From: Pseudeuparius sepicola
Lineage: Eukaryota; Arthropoda; Insecta; Coleoptera; Anthribidae
Length of the DNA: 64,000 bases
Reading direction: 5' to 3'
Assembly: GCA_963920635.1 (NCBI GenBank)
Contig: OY987298.1
Span: 70,639,949-70,703,948, forward strand
In this document: positions 33,202 through 44,475 of the stretch, piece by piece
Layout of the letters: the number at the start of each line of letters is the position of its first letter
Numbering within the stretch: position 1 is the first letter of the stretch
The notes under the pieces: generated by a model
Told to the model about the DNA's origin: nothing
Seen by the model: the letters and a program-made list of their open reading frames with translations, nothing else
Databases searched by the model: none
Position numbers and translations under genes: made by a program

Positions 33202-33722
33202 TGTAACGAAAAATGCCTCTAAAGTTGTTATATCAGCTTTCAAGGAATATGTCTGCACGGTTTTCTAACCTACTCAAAGATTTAGCAGATAAATTTTAAG
33301 TTTGGGTATTCTTCTTACAGTTTTATATTTTTTTGTAATTAATTTAGAGGCATTTTCCGTCATATCTTTGTTGGCCTGAGGCCACCAGGGCCCCATTTTC
33401 CTTTAGATTCATTTTTTTCCCTGTAAAGCTTCCATAACTTTCTAGAAAGTTTGCTAGAACTTTATGATTTGTGAACTATCCTTGGCCAGGAATATTTTAG
33501 AGTATTCTCCAGTCTTCCTTTTGAGTATATAAGCCCTGGGAATTGGGCCTGGAAAGAAGTGAAAGGTTAGAAAGCGATTTTGTGCGAATGTTGGAGCTGA
33601 AAGAATATTCTTGTACAGTGACAGTAATCTGACAAGTTTATTTGTGATTTTTTTGAAGGCTAAACAATAAAGGTGGTAACCAAGGCAATGAGTTTGGACT
33701 GTGATTGTTGAGATTCAGTACA
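33202..33722 (+). repeat. 5' LTR of second gypsy element
   Basis: 521 bp, TGTAACG to TACA. A TATATAAG box lies at 33526-33533, followed by the transcribed part and an AATAAAGG poly-A signal near 33667. Confidence 0.93.
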
Positions 33723-33724
33723 TT

Positions 33725-33742
33725 TGGTGTCAGAAGCGGGAT
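33725..33742 (+). other. Primer-binding site, tRNA-Leu type
   Basis: TGGTGTCAGAAGCGGGAT two bases after the LTR. This form is widely used by insect gypsy elements primed by tRNA-Leu. Confidence 0.8.
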
Positions 33743-33762
33743 TTCAAGAGGACCCTGAGGTG

Positions 33763-35012
33763 AATGCCCACAACCAGAAAACAAACCGCAATGGAAATGG
33801 AAAAGTTGATGGAAAGGAATTTGATGAAATGGACAAGAAACACGAAGAAAGAGAAAAGAAACAAGAGGAATTAATGAAGAATCTTCAAGAAGAAATAAAG
33901 AATGAATTAAAGAAGAACGAAGAAGAAATAAAGAACGAATTAAAAATAATGAAGAAAAAATGAAGAATGAATTTTAAAAAAACGAAGAAGAGAGACGCAA
34001 GAATGAAGAAGAAAGAAACTTGAAGCAAGAAAAGCTGGTGAGCAACCTTAAAGTAGAGATTAAAACTGGACGTGATGAAACCAACATGAAATTAGAAGAG
34101 ATTCAAATGGAATTACAGAAGAAAATTATCAACTTTGAAGAGGTTGTTGAAGCAGAAATAACCCAAATGAAGACAGAAATTAAGATGGAGGTACAAACCG
34201 AACTTGATAAAATAAAAACGAGATTTGACAGCAGTGAAGGAAGAATGGAACAGTTGGAGGCGAGAATGAATCAGCTGTCTCTACAGGGAGTATCAAAATT
34301 AGAAGTAGGCACGACCTCATCCTCTATTAAAATGAAGCCTCCCAAGTTTGATGGAAAAGTGGTATGGAGCACTTATCTTAACCAGTTTGAGGCTGCTGCA
34401 GAAGGAAACTTTTGGACAGGAGAAGAGAAAGCTCAGAATTTGAAGTTATGTCTACGGGGTGAGGCTACCGAAGTGTTGCGAACGATACCAGCCGAAGCTC
34501 AGCATTATTATAGTTCCCTGGTTAAAGCCCTTGAAATGCGATATGGGGAAGCCCATCTACAATATGTATACCAGGCGCAACTGAAAGGTCGACGACAACG
34601 CACCGATGAGACCCTGCAACAATTTGAAGCCGACATTGCCCTCCTGGTAAATCTGGCCTATCCATCGGCCCCAGTCGAATTTCGGGAACAAATTTCGGTA
34701 AGTGGCTTCATAGATGGCGTGCGTGACAGTGAGACTAGCCAAGCATTTCGGCTAGCCCGCCACAAAAATATCTCCGAGGCCTTGGCGCATGCTTTGGAAT
34801 TTGAAGCTGCCACGCAGGCAGCACGTAGACAAGTGAGGTTAAGGCAGGTGCGACCACAAAACAGAGGCAGTACTAGTAATACGACCTCCAAAGACGGGAT
34901 GGGTGTTCGAAGAATTACACCACTGCGCTGTTGGAATTGTGGAGTTAAGGGGCATTTGAAATGCCAGTGCCCCAATCCTGTTGATGGTGAGAAGCAGGAA
35001 AACTCCAAGTAG
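33763..35012 (+). pseudogene. gag: gag of second gypsy element
   Basis: A highly charged, Lys/Glu-rich N-terminal coiled coil (33763-34290) is broken by TGA at 33961 and a frame change before 34020. The capsid part follows in one frame: KMKPPKFDGKVVWSTYLNQF, LCLRGEATEVLRTIP, ALEMRYG and RRQRTDETLQQFEADIALLV, typical of the Retrotrans_gag fold. It ends with one CCHC zinc knuckle, CWNCGVKGHLKCQC, then TAG at 35010. The start codon is uncertain because the first ATGs follow the PBS closely. The capsid-to-knuckle portion is intact. Confidence 0.85.
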
Positions 35013-35039
35013 CCAGCTTTGAGGGGCGAAAGCTGGCTG

Positions 35040-38000
35040 GGTGCTACCAAGCCCCGCCTATTAGGATAAAAGTTAACCGGCTGCCGAATTCAGGAGACAG
35101 CTTGGTAGTGCCAGGAAAGATCTGTGGCCGGGAATGTGAAATCCCAGTTGCAGGAGAGCACGACACCTTTATAATCATAGGCTCTAATAAATTCAAGCAC
35201 AGAGTCCTTGTGGCCGAAATAACCGACGATGTCATATTAGGACTAGATGTCATGCGTGAACAGCAGTTCAAGATAGAAGTTCACGAGAGGATTTTGAGGA
35301 CAAAGACAGAAGAGATTCTGATGACACGTCCTAACATGGCTGGCAACACTATCCGAACTGTGACCGCTTATGAAGATACCACGGTTCCGGCTAATTCAGA
35401 AAAGGTTATCAAGGCCACCTATGATGGACTGAATGGCGAAACAATTATTGTGGAACCTGAAGAAGAATGCGGACTGTATAAAATAGGTATATTCCCTGCA
35501 AAGACGCTGACCAAAAGAGGGCGTGTAATATTTGTGCGGATTGCTAACCTGAAGAAATATTATCAAAATTTGAGCGAAGGCAAAAAGGTTGGGTTATGTT
35601 CAGGCAGTTATGAGAAATCAGGTTACACCACAGCAAGTTCCACAGCCCCTACCAGAGAGTCTGAAGAAGATGGTCGAAGAAGCCGCTGCTTACTTAACAA
35701 TGGAGCAGCAGTACCAACTGCGAAAACTGATTGAAGAAAATCGTGATGTGTTTGCTATGTCTGAATGCGATTTTGGAAGGACAGGTTTAGTACAGCACAG
35801 GATAAATTCTGGTAATAGCCCTCCGATCAAACAGGCTCCTCGAAGGATACCCCAGGGAATCATTGAACCGTCACAGAGCCCATGGACTACTCCAGTTGTT
35901 CTAGTGAAGAAGAAGGATGGTTCTATGAGGTTCTGCGTAGATTATCGACAGTTAAATGACGTCACCAAGAAGGACAGCTACCCTCTGCCCAGAATAGATG
36001 ACACTATCTGGTTAAGAGAGGTTAAGAGGTATGACATGGAAAACCTGTCTAGTATATCTTCATGATGTCATTATTTTGGGAAGAACATTTGAAGATCACT
36101 TGAAAAATGTCTGAGAGGTATTCCAGAAGTTAAGAGAAGCTAACCTAAAACTAAGTTCAAAGAAATTCTGTTTCTTCAAGAAGGAAGTTAGATATTTGGG
36201 GCATGTAATTTCAGAGCAAGGAGTTAAAACAGACCCAGAAAAGATAGAAACAATTGAAAAATGACCGCGACCGAAAGATAAACATGAACTAAGAAGTTTC
36301 CTGGGCCTGTGCACTTATTACAGGAGATTCGTCCTAAACTTTGCACACATAGCCAGGCCGCTGCATAGGCTCACAGAGGATGGGATCGATTATATGTCGA
36401 CCTCAGATTGTGAAGAAGCATTTCAGACCTTGAAGAAAGCTTTATGTTCTTCACCAATTTTGACGTTTCCCATTCCTGGGAAGATATTCATCGTAGATAC
36501 AGGTGCCAGCAACTTTGGTGTTGGAGCAGTGGTGTCCCAGGAGCAAGAAAGGCAAGAAAAAGTTATTGCCTACTTCAGTAAAACTCTGTCAAAGCCAGAG
36601 AGAAACTACTGAGTGACAAGAAGGGAACTGCTAGCAGTGGTCAAGGCCGCTGAACATTTCCACAAGTATTTATATGTCCAACTTTTCATATTAAGAACAG
36701 ATCACACATCACTAAAATGGCTATTCCAGTTCAAGAACCCAGAAGGTTAAGTGGCAAGATGGCTTCAAAGGCTGCAGGAATATGACTTCAAAGTGGAACA
36801 CCGCAAAGGGGACAACCATAAGAATGCTGATGCATTGTCAAGAAGACCCTGTAATGAAGACTGTCATCACTGTAGTCGACAGGAATTAAGAGAAAACCCG
36901 GACCTAATTTTATGTAAACGAACTACTGTCCGTGGACCTGAAAATTGGGATTCAGAAGTCATCGCCAGAGAGCAAAGCGAAGATCCCATATTCGGTATAA
37001 TATTTGACCTAAAATTAAGACATATACCCAAACCTGAATGGAAAGATGTTTCGGATAAATCACCAGAGTTGAAGGCATACTGGGCACAATGGGACTTGTT
37101 AGTAATTAAAGATGGTGTACTAAAGAGAGTTTGGGAAAGTCCAGATGGAAAAGAAAAGCTATTTCTGACAGTACTTCCCAAAAAGAGAGTGTCGGAGGTC
37201 CTGAAAGCGGTGCACGAAGGCGTTGGAGGTGGACACTTTGGCATTAGTAAGACCTTGAATAAAGTTAGAGAGAGGTTGTACTGGGTAAACTCTCGGGAAG
37301 ATGTCGAAGAGTGGTGCCGCTGGTGTAAAGAATGTGCTTCGGCGAAAGGACCAAAAACTAGGAACAGGGGTAAAATGATGCAATACCTGGTCGGAGCTCC
37401 TTTTGAAAGGATTGCCATCAACCAGCGAATCTGGCAACCGTTATGAGTTAGTCGTCATGGACTACTTTAGCAAATGGCCAGAAGTTTATCCAATCCCCAA
37501 CCAAGAGGCCACCACAGTCGCAGGGGTCCTGTTCCAAAATTAGATATGTCGTTTTGGTGTCCCAAGAGACACTCTGATCAGGGCTGCAATTTTGAGTCTG
37601 AGGTATTCCAAAATGTCTGCCGCCTGCTAGGGATTTCCAAGACAAGAACAACAACCCTGCACCCCCAGTCTGATGGTATGGTGGAATGGTTCAATAAGAC
37701 TTTAGAAACATACCTGAAGATGGTAGTGAATCAGAAACAAAGTAATTGGGACACATGCATACCACCTGTTCTATTGTCCTACCGTTCCGCGACAGGAAAG
37801 TCTCCAGCTAAGATTATTTTTGGAGACAATCTAAGGCTCCCTATCGACATCATAACCGGCCGACCAGAAAATCCAGAATCTACTGATGACTACATGAGTC
37901 ACATGAGAGAGCGTCTCCAGTTGGTTCATGAAGACGTTCGCCAGAAGTTGCGTCAAGAAAGTGACAAGAAGAAGATCCGCTACGATCTGAAAGCAACCAG

Positions 38001-38226
38001 TGTTGAATTTAATGTGGGTGACAAAGTGTGGTTATACAATCCCAAGCGAACAAAAGGTTGGTCTCCGACACTCAATAGAAGTTGGGAAGGACCATACATC
38101 ATCGTGAACAAGATTAACGATGTCGTTTATCGTATAAGTCGTAGCCCAACAGTAAAGATGAAGATAGTAAATATCGTCAGGTTGTCTCCGTACCATGAGA
38201 AGATAGATGAAGGTCATATAACTTGA
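35040..38226 (+). pseudogene. pol: pol of second gypsy element, multiply broken
   Basis: Protease homology (LVVPGKICGRECEIPV...VAEITDDVILGLDVM) lacks the catalytic D-T/S-G block, which appears deleted near 35150. RT begins around 35740 ([29 protein letters not shown]), then jumps after PRIDDT to the catalytic loop at ~36053, so most of the fingers/palm is deleted, and the loop reads YLHD, not YLDD. Stops follow near 36111, 36262, 36610 and 36749. RNase H motifs (VDTGASNFG, TDHTSLKWL), the integrase HHCC module (37210-37340), MDYFSKWPEVYP, SDQG and the Glu region (GMVEWFNKTLE) remain, in two frames. The last frame ends at 38226. Confidence 0.9.
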
Positions 38227-38244
38227 TCGGGACGATCAAATGTT

Positions 38245-38256
38245 AGAGGGGGGCAG
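38245..38256 (+). other. Polypurine tract of second gypsy element
   Basis: AGAGGGGGGCAG immediately precedes the 3' LTR. Confidence 0.75.
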
Positions 38257-38782
38257 TGTAACGAAAAATGCCTCTAAAGTTGTTATATCAGCTTTCAAGG
38301 AATATGTCTGCACGGTTTTCTAACCTACTCAAAGATTTAGCGGGTATTCTACTTACAGTTTTATATTTTTTGTAATTAATTTAGAGGCATTTTCCGTCAT
38401 ATCTTTGTTGGCCTGAGGCCCCCAGAGCCCCATTTTCCTTTAGATTCATTGTTTTCCCTGTAAAGCTTCCATAACTTTCTAGAAAGTTTGCTAGAACTTT
38501 ATGATTTGTGAACCATCATTGGCCAGGAATATTCTAGAGTATTCTCCAGTCTTCCTTTTAAGTATAAATATACTTAAATTGTAAGCCCTGGGAATTGGGC
38601 CTGGAAAGAAGTGAAAGGTTAGAAAGCGATTTTGTGCGAATTTTGGAGCTGAAAGAATATTCTTGTACAGTGACAGTAATCTGACAAGTTTATTTGTGAT
38701 TTTTTTGAAGGCTAAACAATAAAGGTGGTAACCAGGTATCCAAGGCAACGAGTTTGGACTGTGATTGTTGAGATTCAGTACA
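38257..38782 (+). repeat. 3' LTR of second gypsy element
   Basis: 526 bp, same termini as the 5' copy. It lacks about 16 bases after GATTTAGC and has an insertion (AAATATACTTAAATTG region) near 38565. Confidence 0.93.
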
Positions 38783-39609
38783 ATACCACAGATTACAGGA
38801 CAGATGCGAAAGCAAGCGACCGCGCCGATTTAAAGCGCCTTCTCCCACACCGACGGTCCGGTGCCTGTTCGGTATAAAGCGGCTCTAGTAGTCTGGTGCA
38901 CGCTGGGTATAAAGCGGAGAGCGGAGCGGTAGACTATCGTCTATCGTACGGACGAGTATACCTATAACATGATAGAATAAAAATATGTATCATGTCAATC
39001 CAAGTAATAGCGGCAGCGCGTATATGGATTCAGTAGCGACTTGTAATTACCAATTATACCAAAGAAAAATTAAGAAAGAAATTTTTCAGTGTCAATTTAT
39101 GTGGCTAATAGCAGTGGACGTCGCACACAAACTATTTTTTTATTATTATTATCGCTGCATATTCTACTTATATTTATTACTGATTTTAATTTTTAGTAAT
39201 TGAACAAAGGTTATTTTGAAGATCATTATTACTCACAATCTACTCCATATGACTTTACGCATTGAGAGTCAGTTTTCGGTCGTGTCTTGAAGTAAAGCTA
39301 TAGGTAGATACTTTTCCAAATCGCAGGAGTTTCGACAATTTAGTTTATCACCTTCAGGGTACTACAATAAATACCAGCTAGCATCCCAGATTCACAATTC
39401 AACGAAATAAAATAATATGTTATGTATTGACATGAGCACTTACATTTATGGCGATTGTAATTTGCCTGCACTTTTTCACTGAGTGCACTTTTGTCACCTT
39501 GTCACTGTCATATCATATTAGTGCAAAAGTGCAGTCAAATCGAAATCGCCTTTAGATTTTAGTGTCTGTCTCCTAACCGCACAACCTAAGCTAACCTACT
39601 CGCGTCTAT

Positions 39610-40372
39610 ACTAAAATCGAGCAATCCGTACGCCTGGCGTAAATAAAACCACGTGTTCAATGACGTTCCGCGATTGGTCGGTAGACTATAAAATTTCACC
39701 GACTCGGCACCAGGGATGTACTTGATCGCAAAAGTGTAGATATGCGGTTTTATCTTGTTGTTTTCAGCTATTTAGACACTGCCACAATAGTATATTATAC
39801 ACCTAGGTTGAGAAGTGAGCCATTATATACTGAGCTTGTTTATATCCTGAGGCGACTAGCGCCGAAGGATATAATATGCGAGGTAAATAATGGCCTTCTC
39901 AACCGAAGTGTATATAGAATTTTTTTTACTACTAACATTGAAATATTACCATATTTTAGTTTATTTTAGTCATTTCTCGCTTTTTTCAAACACTTCGAAA
40001 TATCAAGTAGCCTGGGAGTTCAGTTGTCAAGCTGATAAAATGACACTAATCTTTAAATGTCATATAGAAAATTTTTCATTATTTACCTAGGTATTTTTTT
40101 ATTATCATTATTTACCTAGGGTGAGAAATATTACTTCTCATTAGAAGAATTAGGTAAATAATGGTGATTTCTCAGGTTAGTAGTAAAAAAATAATTTTAT
40201 CCATGTTTTGAACCATTTTAATTAAGCCAATAATTCTTTTCCGAAATATTTTGATGTAACCAATTGTAAAACTAAAATTAAATACAGGTTCTGCCTCAGT
40301 GCGGCCCTGGAGAATATTTCAAGTCACGTGCTCTTGTTTACGCCAGGCGTAAGAGTTGCTCAATTTTAGTTT
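39610..40372. mobile_element. Nested TIR element with TACGCCTGGCGTAAA motif
   Basis: ACTAAAATCGAGCAA and TACGCCTGGCGTAAA at 39610-39655 are matched inverted at 40325-40372, with CACGTG next to both. Inside, 39804-39910 is a strong hairpin (GGTTGAGAAG...CTTCTCAACC, with an inner TATATCCT...AGGATATA). No protein. Confidence 0.7.
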
Positions 40373-40611
40373 ATAATATAAAATATGACATATTTTATTT
40401 TGTTGAATTGTTATTCTGGCATGTTAGCTATTATTTATTGTAGTGCCCTGAAGATGACGAGATAATAATTATGAAAACGTCGGCAATTCAGAATGATACA
40501 TATAGATAACAGAGAGACCAGATTTTTGTATTGCACCTTTCAAGAGTTTTAAGTACCTAGGTAAAAAGTTGAGAAATTATTATAGGTAGTTAGGTGTAGT
40601 ATTAAGTATTA

Positions 40612-40745
40612 AATGTGTGCAAATGGCAATGAAGACAAAATAATAGTAATTGCCCCCCTCCTCCGCACAAGCATGTGATTGCTTCTGGGGTACTCCTAGT
40701 TTGGAGTATTGTGAGGGTGAGAATTATTATTATTATATTATTATG
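40612..40745 (+). repeat. Dispersed repeat with ATT tail, copy 2
   Basis: Shares AAATGGCAATGAAGACAAAA, ACAAGCATGTGATTGCTTCT, GGTACTCCTAGTTTGGAGTA and GTGAGAATTATTATTATT with the copies near 22640 and 53158. Confidence 0.6.
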
Positions 40746-41079
40746 ATATAAGTCGGTACTTAAATACTTAAGTATTATATATATGAAATATATTTTTGTC
40801 GATTTTTGATGATGTTTCGGGTAGCAAAGGACTGTCGATTTTTTTTAACGAAATGAGCAAAATATGTTCATTCATACATGTGCACACTTTCCTAAAGTAC
40901 GATATTAATTCATAATTAAATAGGTACATTAAATCATAAAATCTATTGGTGCGCCCAATCTTTTCCATAAAACAGTCCGAATTTATAAATAAATGGTGCG
41001 GGCAATCTACGTCTGCTAAATCAATATTGTATTGCTGTTTGCCGCTTACTTTCGCATCTGGCTGGTAATCTGTGACAAT

Positions 41080-42985
41080 ATTATTACCTATTATATGTTT
41101 TTTACTTTACTTCACAATATCAGATTTCGCTAACCTATTAATTATAAATATGCTCTGCTATTAACCTATATATTTTGTGGATTTCACAATACTCGTATCG
41201 ATATAGACAACGCTTGCCAAATCGACACAAGACAAGACCAACGAAATCCTACACAATCTGCTGTTTATTTTAAAGGTCGTGGAGGTCCAACCATAGACAA
41301 AGGAATATTATTCATTTCTCTATGGGTTCTACAACCAATAGCAAATAGCAATGCTGCATTCCAGATTTACCACAACACAGCCAGAGTGAGGTGGAGGGTG
41401 TACTAGGAATTGCTGTGACGGCAGAGGCAGCCATCTTCCAGATCACAAAATTTCTTTAGGCTTATTTGTCAATTTTAAAGAAAAACAAGCATTTTTGGGG
41501 AAAATTTTATTAAAGAAACTATCCTTATTTTTATAGGATTTGGTGCAATATTTTTTTCAAAATTTAAAATTGAAACTTTTATTTTTTCACATTTTCTACT
41601 TTGTTGTAAAAAGAAAGGAAGAAAATATTGCACCAAGCCTAATTAAACTATACGTACGTGTGCAAAATCTTAAATAGATTTTTTTAGTATTAATGCGGAA
41701 AATTGCAAAAGATTAAAAATAATTCTTTGTTATAATATGATAACCACATAGATACTTAATATGTTCATCACAGAAAATCTAAAAGATACCGATATTAAAA
41801 CAAAATAATGCGATCAAATTTTCTGAGTGCGGCTCTGTCGTCACCTGTCATTCTAGGGGCCTTCAGAAAATCTAGGGATATGCAACATAAATCTAGTGTC
41901 CACTTAAAGAGCGAATTTAGTTTCAATTTTCCCAGTAATCCCCGTCCCCAGCTAAGAGATGCTTGGATGGAAAGTCCGGCCTATGACCCTCCAGGGCCAT
42001 AAAAACGACTCTCCTTTCCCCGCATTCCCCTAATACTGTTTACGCTGGCTACAAAAGTCTCCATGCTAGAATCCTTTTTGATTATGTTTCTCCCCTTGGT
42101 TGTTACACGAGTATAAACAATACCCAGTAAATTTTCTCGACGCCATTGCAGGTAGCATGTTTTTATCGCGCAGACCAGAATCGGTATATCGGTCGACAAT
42201 TGAATGTGAGGAATGCATCCGGGAGGTAGGTATTTGAATATTATCACAGAAAATATAGTTCCACAACAGAAAGCTCCTTAACAATACCCGTCAAAAAATG
42301 GACTCCAACTACAGACTCCAAAAGCAAGCGATTGTATTATAAAATGAAATTTTTCCAAAATATAATCTTCCCAATTCGTAGATTAGCCAACATTTAATAG
42401 TGGATGTCAATATCAATGCATTTGGAAAATATTAAGCTTCAAAGTCCGATTCCATTTGACAGCTGTCATTAAGAAACTCTGTGTTCTGAATATATTTTCT
42501 GTGATATTATAGAAATTCCACCGATATTTGGATTTCCTATGATTCTCTAGTTGCACTCTGTCAGTCTATACCCGTTTTGCATAAAATGATTAACCCTTAT
42601 AACAATTGTAACATACAAATTATTTAAACTCCAACTCCAAATCATTAATGTTCATGTAAGAAAATAATTTAATTCTGCTCTGTATTGTATATATTTTTAT
42701 ACCAGATTGGAAGGGCGCGGTCCAAACAAAATGGAATGACAACGTGACTTCAAAGTGATATTTTATTGGAGAATGCGTTTGCTTAAAAAACGACAAACAA
42801 CTGGATGTTAGACAAAATATATAGGTTAGGTTATAAGTGAATACAAATACAGTACGAAAACGTAGACGTAAAGCTAGGGAAAACCGTTACAAAAATCGAG
42901 TTGAAGTATAAGGGGGGGGTTGCCAATAGCAAAAAAGTGAGGTTAGATTTCGTATTTTTTAAGCTGTATACATATAGAGATCATA
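41080..42985. other. No recognised gene; several short palindromes
   Basis: 41538-41636 pairs TTGGTGCAATATTTTTTT with AAAATATTGCACCAA. 42237-42510 is bounded by inverted TATCACAGAAAATAT and looks like a ~275-bp MITE. 41808-42250 has GC-richer sequence with open frames on both strands (minus frame includes RGMRGKESRFYGPGGS), but I recognise no family. Confidence 0.4.
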
Positions 42986-43042
42986 TATATAGTTAGAGTG
43001 CTGGACGATGTTTTTTATACATAGGATGCGCGGAAAATCTGT

Positions 43043-43436
43043 CATGGTTTCAAAGCAAATTTGATTTTTTTCGTATTATTTCGGGGTATTTCTGAAAAAT
43101 TAACTTAAAAATTCGCTCCATAAGTAAGACTCAAAGTAGAAAAAATGTGTTTCTTACTTTAAATACACTAACTTTTCCCAATAAACTTACCCATTCAAGA
43201 TTTTACTTTTCAAGATACAGAGCGTATTAATTGTATCTTCCTTAAATGTTTTAGACCCTATATCTTCAAAAGTATAGCCTTAAATAGGTAAGTTTATTGG
43301 AAAACGTTACTTTATTTCAAGTAACAAACACATTATTTCTACTTTAAGTGTTACTTATGGAGCAAATTTTTAGACAATTTTTCAGAAATACCCCGAAATA
43401 ATACAAAAAATCAAACTTGCCATGAAACCATGACAC
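43043..43436. repeat. Foldback inside the THAP element
   Basis: GTCATGGTTTCA and ATTTCGGGGTATTTCTGAAA on the left arm pair with TTTCAGAAATACCCCGAAAT and CCATGAAACCATGAC on the right arm. The arms are ~150-170 bp with a ~60-bp centre. Confidence 0.75.
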
Positions 43437-43846
43437 ATACGAAAAATCACCAAGAGGACATTTTTATTTAAAATTAAACTTTACATAAGAAATTGAATAC
43501 TGCTATACAAGGTGGTACATTTTTTTTTTCTAAAAACAGTTATACCAATTACCCACTTCTACGCCACTGGTTGTTCAAGGTGTTTGATATTATCAGGTTT
43601 TATGCTAACCCATGCCGTTATAACGTGTACCAAATATGACTTAAATATCACAACTAGTTTGGTAAATATTCAATAAAGTATACACATATTTATTACAACT
43701 TTAACACCCTGTAATTTTTTTATAAGGCCTTAAAATAATATAGTTTAAAGAAAAAAGTGCGGTTATTTTTTGGTTTTCTATATCCTGTTGAAGTGTCGCA
43801 GAATAAAACTGAATCACCCTGTATATTGATAATAAATTAAGCTCAC

Positions 43847-44170
43847 CTCAACGTGGACTGGTCAAGACTTCGATAACTACAACTAGGTTCGTTTATACTT
43901 GTAAAACTAGTTTCGATAAAACTACTAGAATTTGCTTCACTGATGCTAGAACTTGACTTGTTTTCATCTACCTTTATAACTTTAACACTAAAACAAATAA
44001 GCTACTAATAGTTTCTTACACCACAATCATGTTAATATACCTACTTACTTAAATGATGGTTTAGGTGGTTTTAATAGAAGAGTTGGTACCACATTTTCAA
44101 TTAGCTGCGTTTTGACTAGTTTCGTTTTTAAACACTCTGGTGTAAAATGAGCAGAACATATTCGAGATGA
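43847..44170 (-). pseudogene. THAP domain C-terminal half, two exons (copy C)
   Basis: The minus strand encodes SSRICSAHFTPECLKTKL and LIENVVPTLLLKPPKPSF, the C-x2-H-F and AVPT-like end of a THAP domain. A GTAAGT donor at 44048 and TTTTAG acceptor at 43988 delimit a 61-nt intron. The next exon (43987-43847) is Ser-rich and ends at a GTGAGC donor. The N-terminal Cys pair and the transposase core are absent. Confidence 0.65.
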
Positions 44171-44475
44171 TCACTTAATTAGATAAAACACTCAAACAAC
44201 TAAAACGTGAAGAAACTATTAATAATTAGCTGAAAATCGACAAAATTATGTCACAAAGCGTCTATGATGCAAACAACGGTAGGTTATACTTAGTTTGCCG
44301 CTGTCAAATGGCTGTCAAAGAGTGTCAAGTTTCACAAAACACTACCTCAAATTGCAACTGCGCATGTCCACTGGGCCTATTTATTACTATTTTTTACTAT
44401 TTTATGATTTTAAATTCGTCAAAGATTTTCTGCGCATCCTATGTATAAAAAGCATCGTCCAGCACTCTACCTATA

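Larger units (their letters stand above)
33202..38782 (+). mobile_element. Second Ty3/gypsy LTR retrotransposon (decayed)
   Basis: Direct LTRs at 33202-33722 and 38257-38782 begin TGTAACGAAAAATG and end AGTACA. ATAC flanks both sides (33198-33201 and 38783-38786), a 4-bp target duplication. PBS, gag, pol and PPT are in order and there is no env. The LTRs differ by several substitutions and indels (for example an 18-base insertion near 38565), so it is older than the element at 1-9968. gag and pol have many breaks. The tRNA-Leu-type PBS is compatible with mag/SURL or mdg3-like lineages (uncertain). Confidence 0.95.
38787..41074. mobile_element. TIR element with CACAGATTAC ends (2.3 kb)
   Basis: CACAGATTACAGGACAGATG at 38787 is matched inverted at 41043-41074 (CACAGATTACCAGCCAGATG), followed by GCGAAAG on both. 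The gypsy element landed at its left boundary. A GC-rich, promoter-like stretch (38815-38940) has two GGTATAAAGCGG copies. A further TIR element is nested at 39610-40372. No transposase is recognisable. Confidence 0.65.
42996..44467. mobile_element. THAP-containing TIR element (copy C)
   Basis: The left end GAGTGCTGGACGATG (42996) continuing through TTATACATAGGATGCGC is matched inverted at 44427-44467, giving TIRs of about 45 bp with TA outside both ends. It contains a minus-strand THAP fragment and an internal foldback (43043-43436). It is only ~1.47 kb with no DDE core, so it is a deletion derivative. P or PIF/Harbinger (ISL2EU) superfamily is likely because of THAP. Confidence 0.72.

Noticed and set aside
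41808..42284. Open frames on both strands in a GC-richer patch
   Set aside because: Frames overlap antisense, no motif recognised, and no splice pattern beyond chance. Left as unassigned.
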